From: Pseudomonadota bacterium
Lineage (GTDB): Bacteria; Pseudomonadota; Gammaproteobacteria; CALCKW01
DNA: 64,000 bases
Direction of reading: 5' to 3'
Assembly: GCA_039196715.1 (NCBI GenBank)
Contig: JBCCUP010000007.1
Span: forward strand, 1-64,000
The notes beneath the pieces are model-generated. The model searched no databases. It saw nothing but the letters and a program-made list of their open reading frames with translations, and was not told the origin of the DNA. This document shows, piece by piece, positions 53,753-63,224 of this stretch. The position numbers and the translations under genes were made by a program. How positions within the stretch are numbered: the stretch's first letter is position 1; each line of letters starts with the position of its first letter.

Positions 53753-56116
53753 ATGAAGATGAATATGCGCAGGCTGTTGATGGTGTCGATGTTGGGAGCG
53801 GGATTGCTTCCGCTGCTGGCGACAACCGCCTTTATCAAGAGCGAAACACGGTCCGAAATCACACGGCAGTCGTTCAGCAGCCTCGAGGGCATGCTGGCGG
53901 GGCGCGCTGCGCACCTCAAGGCCTTGTTCGAGAAAGTGACCGACCACGCCGTGGTGCTGGCGGACGACGGCACCGTCATGAACGCAACCGCGCTGCTCAC
54001 GCAGCAGTGGGACGGTTTTGCCAACCCTGACCAGTACAGTGACGCCGAGTTTGCCGAGATGCAGACCGAGCTGCAGAAGTACTACACCGAGCAGTTCGCG
54101 GCCGAGTACGAGACGCGCAACGGCGAGGCGACACAGCTCAGCATTCCCGAAGACCCGCAGACGGTCATTGCGCAATACCAGTTCATTGCCAACAACCCGA
54201 ACCCGCTCGGCGAAAAGCACCTGATGGGCAAACCGAACATCAGCGGCTACTTTGCGAACTCGCATGCCTTCATCCACGGCAAGTTGGCGGACTTTCTCGA
54301 CCGCTTCGGCTACTACGATATTTTCATCGTCGAGCCCGAGAACGGCCGGGTGGTTTACTCGGTTTACAAGGAGCTCGACTACGCAACCAAGCTCTTCAAC
54401 GGGCCCTACCGCGACACCGGACTCGCCGAGGCGGCGCGTCGCGCATTGACCTTGCAACAGGGTGAGGTGGCCTGGACCGACTTCGGCACCTATTACCCGT
54501 CCTACGACGCGCCCGCCATGTTTGTCGGCTCCCCGATTTACAACCCCGCCAAGAAGTTGATCGGTGCGCTGGTCTTTCAGATGCCGGTCGAGCCGATCAA
54601 CGCGATCCTCGCCGCACCGACCGGTCTCGGCGAAGGTGGCCGGATCCTCGCGGTGGGCCCGGACAACCTGATGCGTTCCCAGGACCGCCTGGTCGAGGAC
54701 AACACCATCATTGCGAGCAAGTTGAAGTCCGACGGCGTCGACCTTGCGATCGACGGCAACGAGGGTTCGTTCATCGAAGAGGTCGACGGCGAATCGGCGC
54801 TGCTGGCTTACATGCCGGCCTCGGTGCCGCAGTTGGATTGGGCGCTGCTGGCAAAGATGCCGTATGCGGAGGCGTTTGCCGTCATGGACCGGTTGCTCTA
54901 CGAAACCGTCGCGGCCATGGTACTTGCTGCCCTGTTCGTTGGTTTCTGGGCCTTCATGATCGGCCGCGTGATCTACCAACGCCTCGGTGGCGATCCAGTG
55001 GAGATCCTGAGCTTTGCCCAGGCGCTCAGCGCCGGGGACCTGCGCTCGCGGCCGCAGGACCAGGACCGTATCGGGGCCTATTCCGAGCTCGTCGCGATGC
55101 GCGAGAAGATGAGCGACATCATCAGCGACGCCAAGTCGATCACGGTTGACGTCAACCAGGGCATGGGCAGCTTGCGCGAAGGCAACCGCGGGCTCTCGTC
55201 CCGCACCGAACAGCAGGCTGCAAACCTCGAGCAGACTGCAGCCAGTACCGAGGAAATCACCAGCGCAGTGCGGCAGAACGCCGAGAACGCCAAGGCGGCG
55301 AACGAGTTGGCGATGTCGACGCGCGAGCGTGCCAGCGCGGGTGGCAAGATCGCCGAACGTGCGGTCGGTGCCATGCACGAGATCAGCAAGTCGAGCGAGC
55401 AGATCGCCGCGATCATCGGCGTGATCGACGAGATCGCCTTCCAGACCAACCTGCTCGCGCTCAACGCGGCCGTCGAGGCGGCCCGTGCGGGCGAGCAGGG
55501 CCGCGGCTTCGCGGTGGTCGCGAGCGAGGTGCGCCAACTCGCGGGCCGCAGTGCCTCGGCCGCACGCGAGATCAAGGACCTGATCGAGAGCAGCGTCGCG
55601 AAAGTCAAGGACGGCACCGACCTCGTTGAAACCTCGGGCAAGGAATTGACCGACATCGTCGACCTCGTTGCCGAGCTCACCAGCGTCATGGGACAGATCA
55701 CGCAGGCCAGTGAAGAACAGGCGCTCGGCATCGATCAGATCAACGACGCGCTGATCCACATGGACTCCAGTACCCAGCAGAACGCGGCGCTGGTCGAACA
55801 GGCCGCCGTGACCGCGGAATCCATGAACGGCAAGGCCGGCGAGCTCAAGGAGACGGTGGATTTCTTCAAGGTTGACCAGCGTCACAACGTGATTCGGGCC
55901 AAAGCCAACGCCCGCAGCTTTGCGGGTAGCTCGGGCTCGAAGGTGGTCGGAGCGGGCAGCGTCCCGTTGGCCGTGAGCGGCGGCGTCGAATCCAGCGAAG
56001 CCAAGCCGGTGGCGGCCGTGCCTGCCAAGTTGCCGGCGCCCGCGACGGCAAAGCCGCGGGGCGGGGACGACGACCTGGGCGACGCCGCCGAGGATGCGGT
56101 CTGGGAGCAGTTCTAG
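53753..56116 (+). CDS. Methyl-accepting chemotaxis protein
   Basis: A 787-residue chemoreceptor. A first transmembrane helix (about 7-27), a large periplasmic Cache-like sensing domain (about 30-385), a second helix (about 385-412), HAMP, then the coiled-coil signalling domain with the hairpin tip [20 protein letters not shown] and [20 protein letters not shown]. The end is a flexible Ala/Pro/Lys linker and the terminal five residues VWEQF, similar to CheR/CheB-docking pentapeptides. The ATG at 53753 directly precedes the first helix. Ligand unknown. A strong terminator follows. Confidence 0.92.
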   Translation: MKMNMRRLLMVSMLGAGLLPLLATTAFIKSETRSEITRQSFSSLEGMLAGRAAHLKALFEKVTDHAVVLADDGTVMNATALLTQQWDGFANPDQYSDAEFAEMQTELQKYYTEQFAAEYETRNGEATQLSIPEDPQTVIAQYQFIANNPNPLGEKHLMGKPNISGYFANSHAFIHGKLADFLDRFGYYDIFIVEPENGRVVYSVYKELDYATKLFNGPYRDTGLAEAARRALTLQQGEVAWTDFGTYYPSYDAPAMFVGSPIYNPAKKLIGALVFQMPVEPINAILAAPTGLGEGGRILAVGPDNLMRSQDRLVEDNTIIASKLKSDGVDLAIDGNEGSFIEEVDGESALLAYMPASVPQLDWALLAKMPYAEAFAVMDRLLYETVAAMVLAALFVGFWAFMIGRVIYQRLGGDPVEILSFAQALSAGDLRSRPQDQDRIGAYSELVAMREKMSDIISDAKSITVDVNQGMGSLREGNRGLSSRTEQQAANLEQTAASTEEITSAVRQNAENAKAANELAMSTRERASAGGKIAERAVGAMHEISKSSEQIAAIIGVIDEIAFQTNLLALNAAVEAARAGEQGRGFAVVASEVRQLAGRSASAAREIKDLIESSVAKVKDGTDLVETSGKELTDIVDLVAELTSVMGQITQASEEQALGIDQINDALIHMDSSTQQNAALVEQAAVTAESMNGKAGELKETVDFFKVDQRHNVIRAKANARSFAGSSGSKVVGAGSVPLAVSGGVESSEAKPVAAVPAKLPAPATAKPRGGDDDLGDAAEDAVWEQF

Positions 56117-56143
56117 CGCGCAACCCGCCGGGACGCAGACAAG

Positions 56144-56168
56144 AAGGGGCCAAACCGGCCCCTTTTTT
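56144..56168 (+). terminator. Rho-independent terminator of the chemoreceptor gene
   Basis: AAGGGGCC (56144-56151), loop AAACC, GGCCCCTT (56157-56164), then the run of T to 56168. About 30 bases after the receptor stop; it also separates it from the convergent GntR gene. Confidence 0.9.
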
Positions 56169-56175
56169 GTGCGTG

Positions 56176-56871
56176 TCAGACGCCGGCGATCGAGAGCAGC
56201 GAGTCTCGTGCTGAGCTGATGTGGTCGCGCATCCGACGTGTGGCGGTATCGGGGTCGCGCTTGCGAATCGCGTTGACGATCGCTCGGTGCTGGATGTTGT
56301 AGGTGCGGATCTGTTCGGGGTTCAGGGTCAGGGTCAACACCTGGGACCAGCCCTGTTGGGTGCGCGCCTCGGAGAGAAAGCGCGTCATCCACGAGAACAA
56401 GCGGTTACCCGCGATCTCGGCGAGTGCGAGGTGGAAAGCGCCGTCGACGCGACCGAAGGCCGTGGGGTCGCGCTCGAGTTGCTCCATCGCGCTGAGCATG
56501 GTGTCCAGGCGCTGCAGGTCCTCGTCGTTCGCGTGCAGCACCGCGAGGCGGCAGATGTGCGGCTCCATGGCGATGCGTGCCTCGACCATCTCCATCGGGC
56601 GCAGCGTGGAGATCAGCTCCATGGAGTCCTGGTTCTTGCGAAACACCACGTAGGTGCCGCTGCCTTGGCGCCGTTCGACGTAACCGGCCGTTTCGAGGTC
56701 GCGCAGTCCCTCGCGCAGGGTGCCGCGCGCCACACCGAACTGGTCGGACAGCGAGCGCTCTGCCGGCAGGCGCTCACCGACAGCGAATTCGCCGGCGTCG
56801 ATACGGTCGCGCAGGGCGAGATAGACGTCGGTCTTGGTCGAGATGGTTTTGCGGCTCGCGCTGGTGTCCAT
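56176..56871 (-). CDS. FadR-subfamily GntR regulator
   Basis: A 231-residue regulator. The winged helix has LRDRIDAGEFAVGERLPAER, GVARGTLREGLRDLETAGYV and RQGSGTYV. The C-terminal FCD domain has DGAFHLALAEIAGN and QHRAIVNAIRKRDPDTATRRM with metal-ligand-type histidines. It is divergent from the glutamine synthetase-like gene with 235 bases between the start codons and probably controls that operon. The -10 TATAGT (56904-56899, minus) lies about 30 bases before its ATG. Confidence 0.9.
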   Translation of the reverse strand: MDTSASRKTISTKTDVYLALRDRIDAGEFAVGERLPAERSLSDQFGVARGTLREGLRDLETAGYVERRQGSGTYVVFRKNQDSMELISTLRPMEMVEARIAMEPHICRLAVLHANDEDLQRLDTMLSAMEQLERDPTAFGRVDGAFHLALAEIAGNRLFSWMTRFLSEARTQQGWSQVLTLTLNPEQIRTYNIQHRAIVNAIRKRDPDTATRRMRDHISSARDSLLSIAGV

Positions 56872-56909
56872 GGTCGTGGCCCGTCGGCGTGTCGGCGCAC
56901 TATAGCCCA

Positions 56910-56992
56910 AAACTGTACCAAACAAGAGAAACTGGTTGCGATTGGACTATCTGGTTATTTACTCTCCGGTCGGAGCCTTGCACCATAGTGCA
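56910..56992. promoter_or_regulatory. Divergent GntR/GS-like operon control region
   Basis: AACTGTACCAAAC around 56911-56923 overlaps the regulator's promoter. TTGCGA (56936-56941) and TTTACT (56958-56963) may form a forward promoter. A perfect inverted repeat TGCAC-CATA-GTGCA (56979-56992) follows, NtrC-like in its arms but with too short a spacer. Confidence 0.4.
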
Positions 56993-57106
56993 GGCTGCGA
57001 GACCGGCATTCCCAAGGCGGTCAGTGCGGTGCGGTTCGGCCCACTCCCCCGTTGATAGCGTGTTCTGCCGGCGAGTCTTTTTCGATTTCCACGCAGGAGA
57101 GTCTAC

Positions 57107-58585
57107 ATGGCGACTGATTTGGAAGGCTTTGTCTCGGCAGATGGCCGCGACGAATTGGTTCGTGAGGTCCGGGCGAAGATCGATGCCCTGGGCATCGAGT
57201 ACCTGTATCTGCAGTTTGTTTCCGTCACCGGGCGCATTTGCGGCAAGGGCATTCCGGCGGACCACTGGGAGTCAGTGGCCCAGAAAGGTTTCCAATTGGT
57301 CTACGGTGCAACCGTCAACCTGTTCACCAACCGAGGCGGCGACTACCTCGGCTACGGCCCCGAAGCCGCCGAGCTCGTCGGCATCCCCGAACCCGAGACC
57401 TTCTGTCAGCTGCCCTGGGACAAGCGCGTCGCGCGACTCTACTGCACGCTGTTCCGCAACCGTGAGGAGAAGGAGAACCCGGGCGGTTTCCTGACGTCCG
57501 ACTGCCGCGGCAACCTGCGTCGTATCCACGACCAGTTCCAGGCGGACCACAACGGCCTGGCGCTGCGCTGCGGCACCGAGCCCGAGATGATGTGGCTCAA
57601 AAAGGGCGAGGACGGCAAGCCGAACGGTGGCTTCTCGAACCCGTTCTGCTACCACATCGATCAGTTCGAGAGCCTGCGCCCGGTCTACATGAAGGTCATG
57701 GAGTACGCGCGCTTCATGGGCCTCGACATGATCCAGGGCGACCACGAGGACGCACCCGGCCAGCTCGAGCTCAACTGGCAGTTCGACGACGTGCTGCGCA
57801 ACGCCGACCGGCTGACCACCTACCGACAGATCTGTGCCCAGGTGGCGCGCGAGTTCAACCTGATCGCGTGTTTCATGACCAAGCCCTTCATGGGTGTCTC
57901 GGCGTCGGGCTGTCACCACAACATCTCGCTCTGGTTCGGCGGCGAGGACCGACTGCACAAGACCGGCAACGACCCGGACAACCTGCCGGGCATGGCCAAC
58001 AACTACCTGTACCGGCACGGTGGCGACAACACGTTCATGCCGGACACCGATGACCCGCAGATGCCGGGCAAGCTCGGGCTGCAGGCCATCGGCGGTATCG
58101 TGGCCCACCTCGGCGCGTTGACGTCGATCGGTTCGTCCACGGTCAACTCCTACCGGCGTCTCTGGGACACCGGCTTCTGGGCGCCGATCTTCGCCGACTG
58201 GGGTTTTCAGAACCGCACCACCGGCTTGCGTGTATCGGCACCGGGTCGCTTCGAGTACCGGTCGGTCGATTCGATGGTCAACCCGTACCTCATGGGCGCA
58301 GGCATCCTCAAGGCGTGCGATGACGGGCTTGTCAATCAACTCGACCCGGGTCAGCCTGAAGAGCGCAACATCTACGAGGCGATGGAAGCCGGCAAGGACG
58401 TCAAGAAGCTGCCGATGAGCCTCGGCGATGCGCTTCAGGAGCTGCGCAACGACCCGGTGATTCAGTCGGCGATGCCGGGTGAAATGTTCCGTTTGTACGA
58501 CGAGTACAAGCAGGACGAGTGGGAGCGCTTCATGCACACCGTGACCGATTGGGACCAGGAAACCTACATGGATTGCCTGCCTTGA
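57107..58585 (+). CDS. Glutamine synthetase-family ligase (GmaS/GlnT-like)
   Basis: A 492-residue ATP-dependent ligase of the glutamine synthetase superfamily. Active-site blocks are GTEPEMMW (metal glutamate), GDHEDAPGQLELNW, SGCHHNISLW (ATP/metal histidine) and RFEYRSVDSMVNPYL. It is somewhat longer than gamma-glutamylmethylamide synthetase (GmaS). Because it precedes three genes that look like split glutamate synthase (MgsABC/GlxBCD), the likely reaction is glutamate plus an amine (for example methylamine) to a gamma-glutamyl amide, or plain glutamine formation. ATG follows CAGGAGAG. The next gene starts 120 bases downstream. Confidence 0.85.
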   Translation: MATDLEGFVSADGRDELVREVRAKIDALGIEYLYLQFVSVTGRICGKGIPADHWESVAQKGFQLVYGATVNLFTNRGGDYLGYGPEAAELVGIPEPETFCQLPWDKRVARLYCTLFRNREEKENPGGFLTSDCRGNLRRIHDQFQADHNGLALRCGTEPEMMWLKKGEDGKPNGGFSNPFCYHIDQFESLRPVYMKVMEYARFMGLDMIQGDHEDAPGQLELNWQFDDVLRNADRLTTYRQICAQVAREFNLIACFMTKPFMGVSASGCHHNISLWFGGEDRLHKTGNDPDNLPGMANNYLYRHGGDNTFMPDTDDPQMPGKLGLQAIGGIVAHLGALTSIGSSTVNSYRRLWDTGFWAPIFADWGFQNRTTGLRVSAPGRFEYRSVDSMVNPYLMGAGILKACDDGLVNQLDPGQPEERNIYEAMEAGKDVKKLPMSLGDALQELRNDPVIQSAMPGEMFRLYDEYKQDEWERFMHTVTDWDQETYMDCLP

Positions 58586-58705
58586 TCCGCCGGGCCGCCG
58601 GGTTCGGCGGCCCCCCGAATGCAGCCAACAGACGCCACCCGCGGCGTGGGTGGCACACGTGCGGCTTGTCTGGACCGACCGGCCGCGCGCCAACGAGGAA
58701 AGAGT

Positions 58706-59641
58706 ATGTGTGGGATTGCTGGCCTCATCCACCGAGGCAAAAGCTCCAACGTCGGTGGGGAGATGACCTCCATGTTGCAGGCGTTGAAGCACCGCGGACC
58801 GGACTCGACCGGCTTTGCGGTGTACGGGGAATCGACCCCGGGCGACTACGTGATGCGGTTCAAGGTGGCCGAGGCCGAAGACATGGCGTCGGGCTACGAG
58901 ATCAGCGGCCTGATCGCCGACCGCATCGCGCAGGTCGAAGGGCGCTTGGCCGAGCACGGTGCGAGCATCAAGTCGCGCGAGACCGCCACGCCCTACGCGA
59001 TGCGCTATGTCATTTCCCACTCCGGTGACACCGAGGCGCTGGCGCGCTACATCGAGGACGTCGACGGCGCGGAGATCCTGTCGCTCGGCAACTCGCTCGA
59101 GCTGATCAAGGACCTCGGCGACGCGACGGTCGTCTCGGATCAATACAAGCTTGGCGATTTTGCGGGTACCCACAGCATCGGGCACACCCGCATGGCGACC
59201 GAATCGGACGTCGACATCCGTTCGGCACACCCGTACTGGGCGTTTCCGTACAACGACGTCTCGGTGGTGCACAACGGGCAGATCACCAACTACTGGCTCA
59301 AGCGCCGTGAGATGGAGCGCAAGGGCCACCGGTTCATGTCCAACTGCGACAGCGAACTGCTCGCGGTCTACACGGCGGACAACCTGGCCAACGGTGTCAG
59401 CCTGGAAGACAGCCTGCGCACGTCGATCGAGGAAATCGACGGGGTGTTCACCTACCTCGTGGCGACCTCGGATGCGCTCGGCATGGCCAAGGACACCATG
59501 GCGGCCAAGCCGCTGGTGCTGTACGAGTCAGACGACATGATCGCGATGGCGTCCGAGGAGGTGGCAATCCGCGCCATTCTGCCTCAGGAAATCGACACCT
59601 ACGACCCCTACGACGAGGAGGTGCGGGTATGGCAGGCATGA
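58706..59641 (+). CDS. Class II glutamine amidotransferase (MgsA/GlxB-like)
   Basis: A 311-residue Ntn-type glutamine amidotransferase. It begins MCGIAGLIHRGK, so Cys2 becomes the catalytic N-terminal nucleophile after methionine removal. HRGPDSTGFAVYG, GHTRMATESDVDIR, HNGQITNYW and SNCDSELLAVY are the binding-pocket motifs. It corresponds to the amidotransferase domain of glutamate synthase, here as a separate subunit, and should release ammonia for the FMN subunit. It overlaps the next gene by 13 bases. Confidence 0.9.
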   Translation: MCGIAGLIHRGKSSNVGGEMTSMLQALKHRGPDSTGFAVYGESTPGDYVMRFKVAEAEDMASGYEISGLIADRIAQVEGRLAEHGASIKSRETATPYAMRYVISHSGDTEALARYIEDVDGAEILSLGNSLELIKDLGDATVVSDQYKLGDFAGTHSIGHTRMATESDVDIRSAHPYWAFPYNDVSVVHNGQITNYWLKRREMERKGHRFMSNCDSELLAVYTADNLANGVSLEDSLRTSIEEIDGVFTYLVATSDALGMAKDTMAAKPLVLYESDDMIAMASEEVAIRAILPQEIDTYDPYDEEVRVWQA

Positions 59642-60498
59642 ACGAGACGGAACTGCGCGCCCTGAGCCAGGAAGAGCGCGCCGAAGCGCTGGGCATGATG
59701 TCCGAGCAACTGACCGGGCGTTCGATGCAGGCGTTTTTCGAGCCCGCGGAGGACGAGAATTTTCTCTACCCCTGGGCGCCGGTGGTCGACACGGCGAAGC
59801 GGGCCGAGATCGACGCTGACGGGCTGAGTGCAACCGAGGTCAATCTCAAGATTCGCGAGCTGATGCAGGACGGCGTCGGCACGGTCCGGATCACCAACCC
59901 ACGCGGCATGCACAGCCTCGGGGTTGGCATCCTGAGCAAGCTCAACCTCGAGTTCGAAGGCTCGCTTGGCTACTTCGCCGTCGGTTTGATCGACGGGCCG
60001 AACGTGCGGATCACGGGCCGGGTCGGCTGGTCCTGTGGCGAGAACATGATGGCCGGCACCGTGGTCATCGAGAAAAACGCCGGTTCCACCTTTGGCGCGG
60101 CCATCCGCGGCGGCGACCTCGTCTGCCGCGGCTCGGTCGGCTCGCGCACGGGCATAGATCAGAAGGGCGGCACCATCATCGTCGGTGGTGACACCGGGGC
60201 ACTCACCGGTTTCATGATGCAGCGCGGCCGCATGGTGTTCTGTGGCAACGCCGGCAAGAACCTCGGTGACTCCATGTACGACGGCACGATTTTCGTCGGC
60301 GGCACGATTCAAAGCCTCGGCGTGGACGCGGTTGAGGAGCCGCTGACGGACCTCGACAAGGCGTGGTTGACCCGCAAGTTGGGTCAGTACGATCTGTTGC
60401 CCGGCGAGGGTGTGGAGCACTTCAAGAAGATTGTCGCCGGTCGTCAGTTGTGGAACTACGACAACCTCGAACCGAGCGAAAAGAAACTCATTCTCTAG
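59629..60498 (+). CDS. GXGXG-domain glutamate synthase subunit (MgsB/GlxC-like)
   Basis: A 289-residue beta-helix (GXGXG) protein equivalent to the C-terminal structural domain of the glutamate synthase large subunit. Repeated glycine motifs include GSLGYFAVGLIDGPNVRITG, VGWSCGENMMAGTVVIEKNAG and GNAGKNLGDSMYDGTIFVGG. It has no catalytic residues and serves as a scaffold and channel. ATG 59629 has GAGGAGGTG seven bases upstream; ATG 59638 is the alternative. Confidence 0.9.
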   Translation: MAGMNETELRALSQEERAEALGMMSEQLTGRSMQAFFEPAEDENFLYPWAPVVDTAKRAEIDADGLSATEVNLKIRELMQDGVGTVRITNPRGMHSLGVGILSKLNLEFEGSLGYFAVGLIDGPNVRITGRVGWSCGENMMAGTVVIEKNAGSTFGAAIRGGDLVCRGSVGSRTGIDQKGGTIIVGGDTGALTGFMMQRGRMVFCGNAGKNLGDSMYDGTIFVGGTIQSLGVDAVEEPLTDLDKAWLTRKLGQYDLLPGEGVEHFKKIVAGRQLWNYDNLEPSEKKLIL

Positions 60499-60510
60499 GG
60501 AGAACACACT

Positions 60511-61920
60511 GTGGAATCACCCGAGTACTACGAAGATTCGGATGCGCCGGAAATCACGCGGGCGAAAGAGCGGGCGCCGAAGGCCAAGCTCGAGCGCGAT
60601 GTCAACCGCCTCGGCGAGAGCTTTGTTTTTCCGCCGCGCGTCATAGACGACATCCACATCAAGTCCGAACTGGGCCGGTACCGCATGCGCGGTTTCTCCC
60701 TGTTCAAGAAGATCCCGCACTGGGACGACCTGACTTTCCTGCCCGGCACGCTCACGCGGTTCGTGATCGAGGGCTACCGCGAGAAGTGCCTGACCAAGAC
60801 CGTGATCGGGCCGCGCGCGAAGCGCCCGCTGGAGCTCGACATCCCGATCTACATTACCGGCATGAGCTTCGGCGCGCTGAGCTTTGAAGCCAAGACCGCG
60901 CTTGCTCGCGGTGCCAGCATGGCCGGCACCGCGACCTGTTCGGGCGAGGGCGGCATGATCCCCGACGAGCGGCGTTATTCGACCAAGTGGTTCTACCAGT
61001 GCATCCAGTCGCGCTACGGCTTCAACCCGAACCACCTCGTGCTGGCCGACGGCTGCGAGTTCTTCATCGGCCAAGGGTGCAAGGTCGGTCTTGGCGGGCA
61101 CCTGATGGGGCAAAAAGTCACCGATCAGGTGGCCGAGATGCGGTCCTTGCCCGCAGGCATCGACCAGCGCTCGCCTGCGCGGCACCCCGACTGGCTCGGG
61201 CCTGACGACCTCGCGCTGAAGATCCAGGAGATCCGTGAGGCAACGGACTGGCAAATCCCGATACAGCTCAAGCTCGGTGCGGCGCGGGTCTACGACGACG
61301 TGCGCATGGCCGCCAAATGCGACCCGGATTCGATCTACATCGACGGCATGGAGGGCGGCACCGGTGCCGGCCCGCACCTCGCCACCGAAGACACGGGTGT
61401 GCCTGGCATGGCGGCGATCCGCCAGGCGCGCAAGGCGATCGACGACATCGGCAAGCGCGGTGAGATCTCGCTGGTCTACGCCGGTGGCATCCGCAACGGT
61501 GCCGACGTCGCCAAGGCGATTGCGCTCGGTGCTGACGCCATTGCCATCGGCCACTCGGCGATGATGGCCTTGAACTGCAACAAGGACATCCCCGAGGCCA
61601 ACTTCCAGGAAGAGATGGGCGTGGAGCCCGGCTACTGTTACCACTGCCATTCGGGCCGCTGCCCGGTCGGCGTGGCGACGCAGGACCCGACTCTGCGCAA
61701 GCGCCTCAACCCGGACGAGGCTGCGGAGCGGGTGTACAACTTCCTGCACACGCTCACCATCGAGGCGCAGCTGTTCGCGCGGGCGTGCGGCAAGACCAAC
61801 ATCCATTCGCTCGAGCCTGAAGACCTCGCGGCACTGACCATGGAGGCGTCGGCCATTGCGGGCGTGCCCCTGGCCGGCACCAACCACACCGTGGGTGTCG
61901 AGGACTACCACCACCTTTAA
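60511..61920 (+). CDS. FMN-binding glutamate synthase domain protein (MgsC/GlxD-like)
   Basis: A 469-residue TIM-barrel subunit with FMN and iron-sulfur features. ITGMSFGALSFEAKTALARG, IDGMEGGTGAGPHLATEDTG and YAGGIRNGADVAKAIALGAD bind FMN; a cysteine-rich stretch CYHCHSGRCPVGVATQDP near residue 375 is the 3Fe-4S-type cluster region. In Mgs this subunit forms N-methylglutamate from glutamate and methylamine. Start GTG 60511, twelve bases after the previous gene. Confidence 0.92.
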   Translation: MESPEYYEDSDAPEITRAKERAPKAKLERDVNRLGESFVFPPRVIDDIHIKSELGRYRMRGFSLFKKIPHWDDLTFLPGTLTRFVIEGYREKCLTKTVIGPRAKRPLELDIPIYITGMSFGALSFEAKTALARGASMAGTATCSGEGGMIPDERRYSTKWFYQCIQSRYGFNPNHLVLADGCEFFIGQGCKVGLGGHLMGQKVTDQVAEMRSLPAGIDQRSPARHPDWLGPDDLALKIQEIREATDWQIPIQLKLGAARVYDDVRMAAKCDPDSIYIDGMEGGTGAGPHLATEDTGVPGMAAIRQARKAIDDIGKRGEISLVYAGGIRNGADVAKAIALGADAIAIGHSAMMALNCNKDIPEANFQEEMGVEPGYCYHCHSGRCPVGVATQDPTLRKRLNPDEAAERVYNFLHTLTIEAQLFARACGKTNIHSLEPEDLAALTMEASAIAGVPLAGTNHTVGVEDYHHL

Positions 61921-61965
61921 TCGACCGGCGAGGCCCGCCCGGGCCTCGTTCTGGCGGAGACAGCA

Positions 61966-62376
61966 ATGGCTGGAACAAGTTACAAGGGCTCGGAAATCAC
62001 CGACGTCGACCAGTTCATCAAGGGCGATGGTCTCGAGAGTGCGCGCGAGCAGGAGATCGGCCAACACATCGGTTACCGGTACGATGTCAACCTCGTGCCG
62101 GACTACGACCGGCTGACACCTTTCCTCGCGAAGTACATGGAGGTCATGGGTTGGGACGACCTGAACTGGCTCGAAGACGTGCACATGGGCTACGAGGACG
62201 GCCACCCGGCGGTGTTCGACCGGAACATCAACGGCTGGGTCAGGGTGCCGGACAAGATCAATCTGCCCGACAACCAACAGGACAGAGACATGATCGCGCG
62301 TGAACTCCTGATCAAGTTCCAGATGTCCGAACGCCACCCGCTCACGCAGCTTCGTCTGGCCTACACCAAGTTTTGA
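61966..62376 (+). CDS. Unknown 136-residue protein of the GS/Mgs-like operon
   Basis: A small acidic protein of mixed helical and beta prediction with a central KYMEVMGWDDLNWLEDVHMG and WVRVPDKINLPDNQQDRDM. I do not recognise a family. It follows the FMN subunit by 45 bases, with GGAGA before the ATG, and lies only a few bases before the nitrilase gene start. It could be an extra subunit or chaperone of the synthase. No motif suggests catalysis. Confidence 0.7.
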   Translation: MAGTSYKGSEITDVDQFIKGDGLESAREQEIGQHIGYRYDVNLVPDYDRLTPFLAKYMEVMGWDDLNWLEDVHMGYEDGHPAVFDRNINGWVRVPDKINLPDNQQDRDMIARELLIKFQMSERHPLTQLRLAYTKF

Positions 62377-62384
62377 GTGTTCCC

Positions 62385-63224
62385 GTGACGCGTGTAGCGT
62401 GCTTGCAAGTCGCGCCGCAGCCGACCTTCGAGTCGGCGACCCAGGCGGCGCTGGCGCGGTTCGAAGAGGCGGTCGGCCAGGGTGCCGAGGCGCTTTTCCT
62501 GCCCGAGTACGCGGCGGGGTTCCGGGTGGATGCGGGGCGCTTCGCACCGCCGTCGGCCGAGGAGGGCACCAACCCCTACGTCGCTGCGATGCGAAGCGCA
62601 GCGCGTGAACACGGTGTGTGGGCGCACGCCGGGTCATTCGCGACGCCGGCACCGTCCGGCAAGGTCCGCAACCGCTCCGTGGTGATCGACCCGGAGGGTG
62701 AGATCGTCGCGCGGTACGACAAGGTCCACCTGTTTGATATCCAGTTGTCCGAACGCGAGGTGTACCGCGAATCGGATGTCGTCGCCGCCGGTGACGCGGC
62801 CTGCGTGGTCGACGCGGGCTGGTGCACGCTCGGGTGTTCAATCTGCTATGACGTGCGCTTTCCGGGCCTGTACGAGGCGATGGCGGTTGACGGCGCTACG
62901 GTGATGGCGATCCCGGCGGCCTTCACGCGTGCCACCGGTGCCGTGCACTGGCACGCGCTGTGTCGCGCCCGTGCGATCGAGAACGGTGCCTGGGTGATCG
63001 CAGCGTGTTCGGTCGGCGACATCGACGGGGGGGGCGGGTGCTACGGTCACTCGCTGATCATCGACCCGTGGGGAACAATCGTCGCTGATGGCGGCGACTC
63101 GCCAGGTGTGATCACCGCTGACATCGATATGGCGGCCGCGGTCGAAGCGCGAAACCGTATTCCGAGGCTCACACACGTTCGGCCGTTCCGGGTACAGCAC
63201 CACAAGACGGGGTCGGTGGTATGA
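62385..63224 (+). CDS. Nitrilase-superfamily carbon-nitrogen hydrolase (omega-amidase-like)
   Basis: A 279-residue hydrolase with the Glu-Lys-Cys triad: Glu41 in FLPEYAAGF, Lys113 in RYDKVHLFD and Cys154 in GCSICYDVRFPGLYEAM. The omega-amidase/NIT2-type spacing is good. It may hydrolyse an amide such as gamma-glutamylmethylamide, glutamine or alpha-ketoglutaramate made by its neighbours. The start is GTG 62385; TTG 62373 would overlap the previous stop. The end overlaps the next gene by four bases. Confidence 0.88.
   Translation: MTRVACLQVAPQPTFESATQAALARFEEAVGQGAEALFLPEYAAGFRVDAGRFAPPSAEEGTNPYVAAMRSAAREHGVWAHAGSFATPAPSGKVRNRSVVIDPEGEIVARYDKVHLFDIQLSEREVYRESDVVAAGDAACVVDAGWCTLGCSICYDVRFPGLYEAMAVDGATVMAIPAAFTRATGAVHWHALCRARAIENGAWVIAACSVGDIDGGGGCYGHSLIIDPWGTIVADGGDSPGVITADIDMAAAVEARNRIPRLTHVRPFRVQHHKTGSVV

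Noticed and set aside
53732-56392. An 886-codon open frame opposite the chemoreceptor gene
   Set aside because: It has no motifs and mirrors the codon bias of the receptor gene, whose domains are unmistakable.
56979-56992. Canonical NtrC site
   Set aside because: The arms match but the spacer is three bases shorter than the standard site, so I report it only as an NtrC-like repeat.
57272-59329. A 685-codon open frame opposite the GS-like gene
   Set aside because: Antisense shadow of two clearly conserved genes.
60517-62841. A 774-codon open frame opposite the FMN subunit and nitrilase genes
   Set aside because: Antisense shadow; composition is Arg/Val/His-rich with no fold signature.
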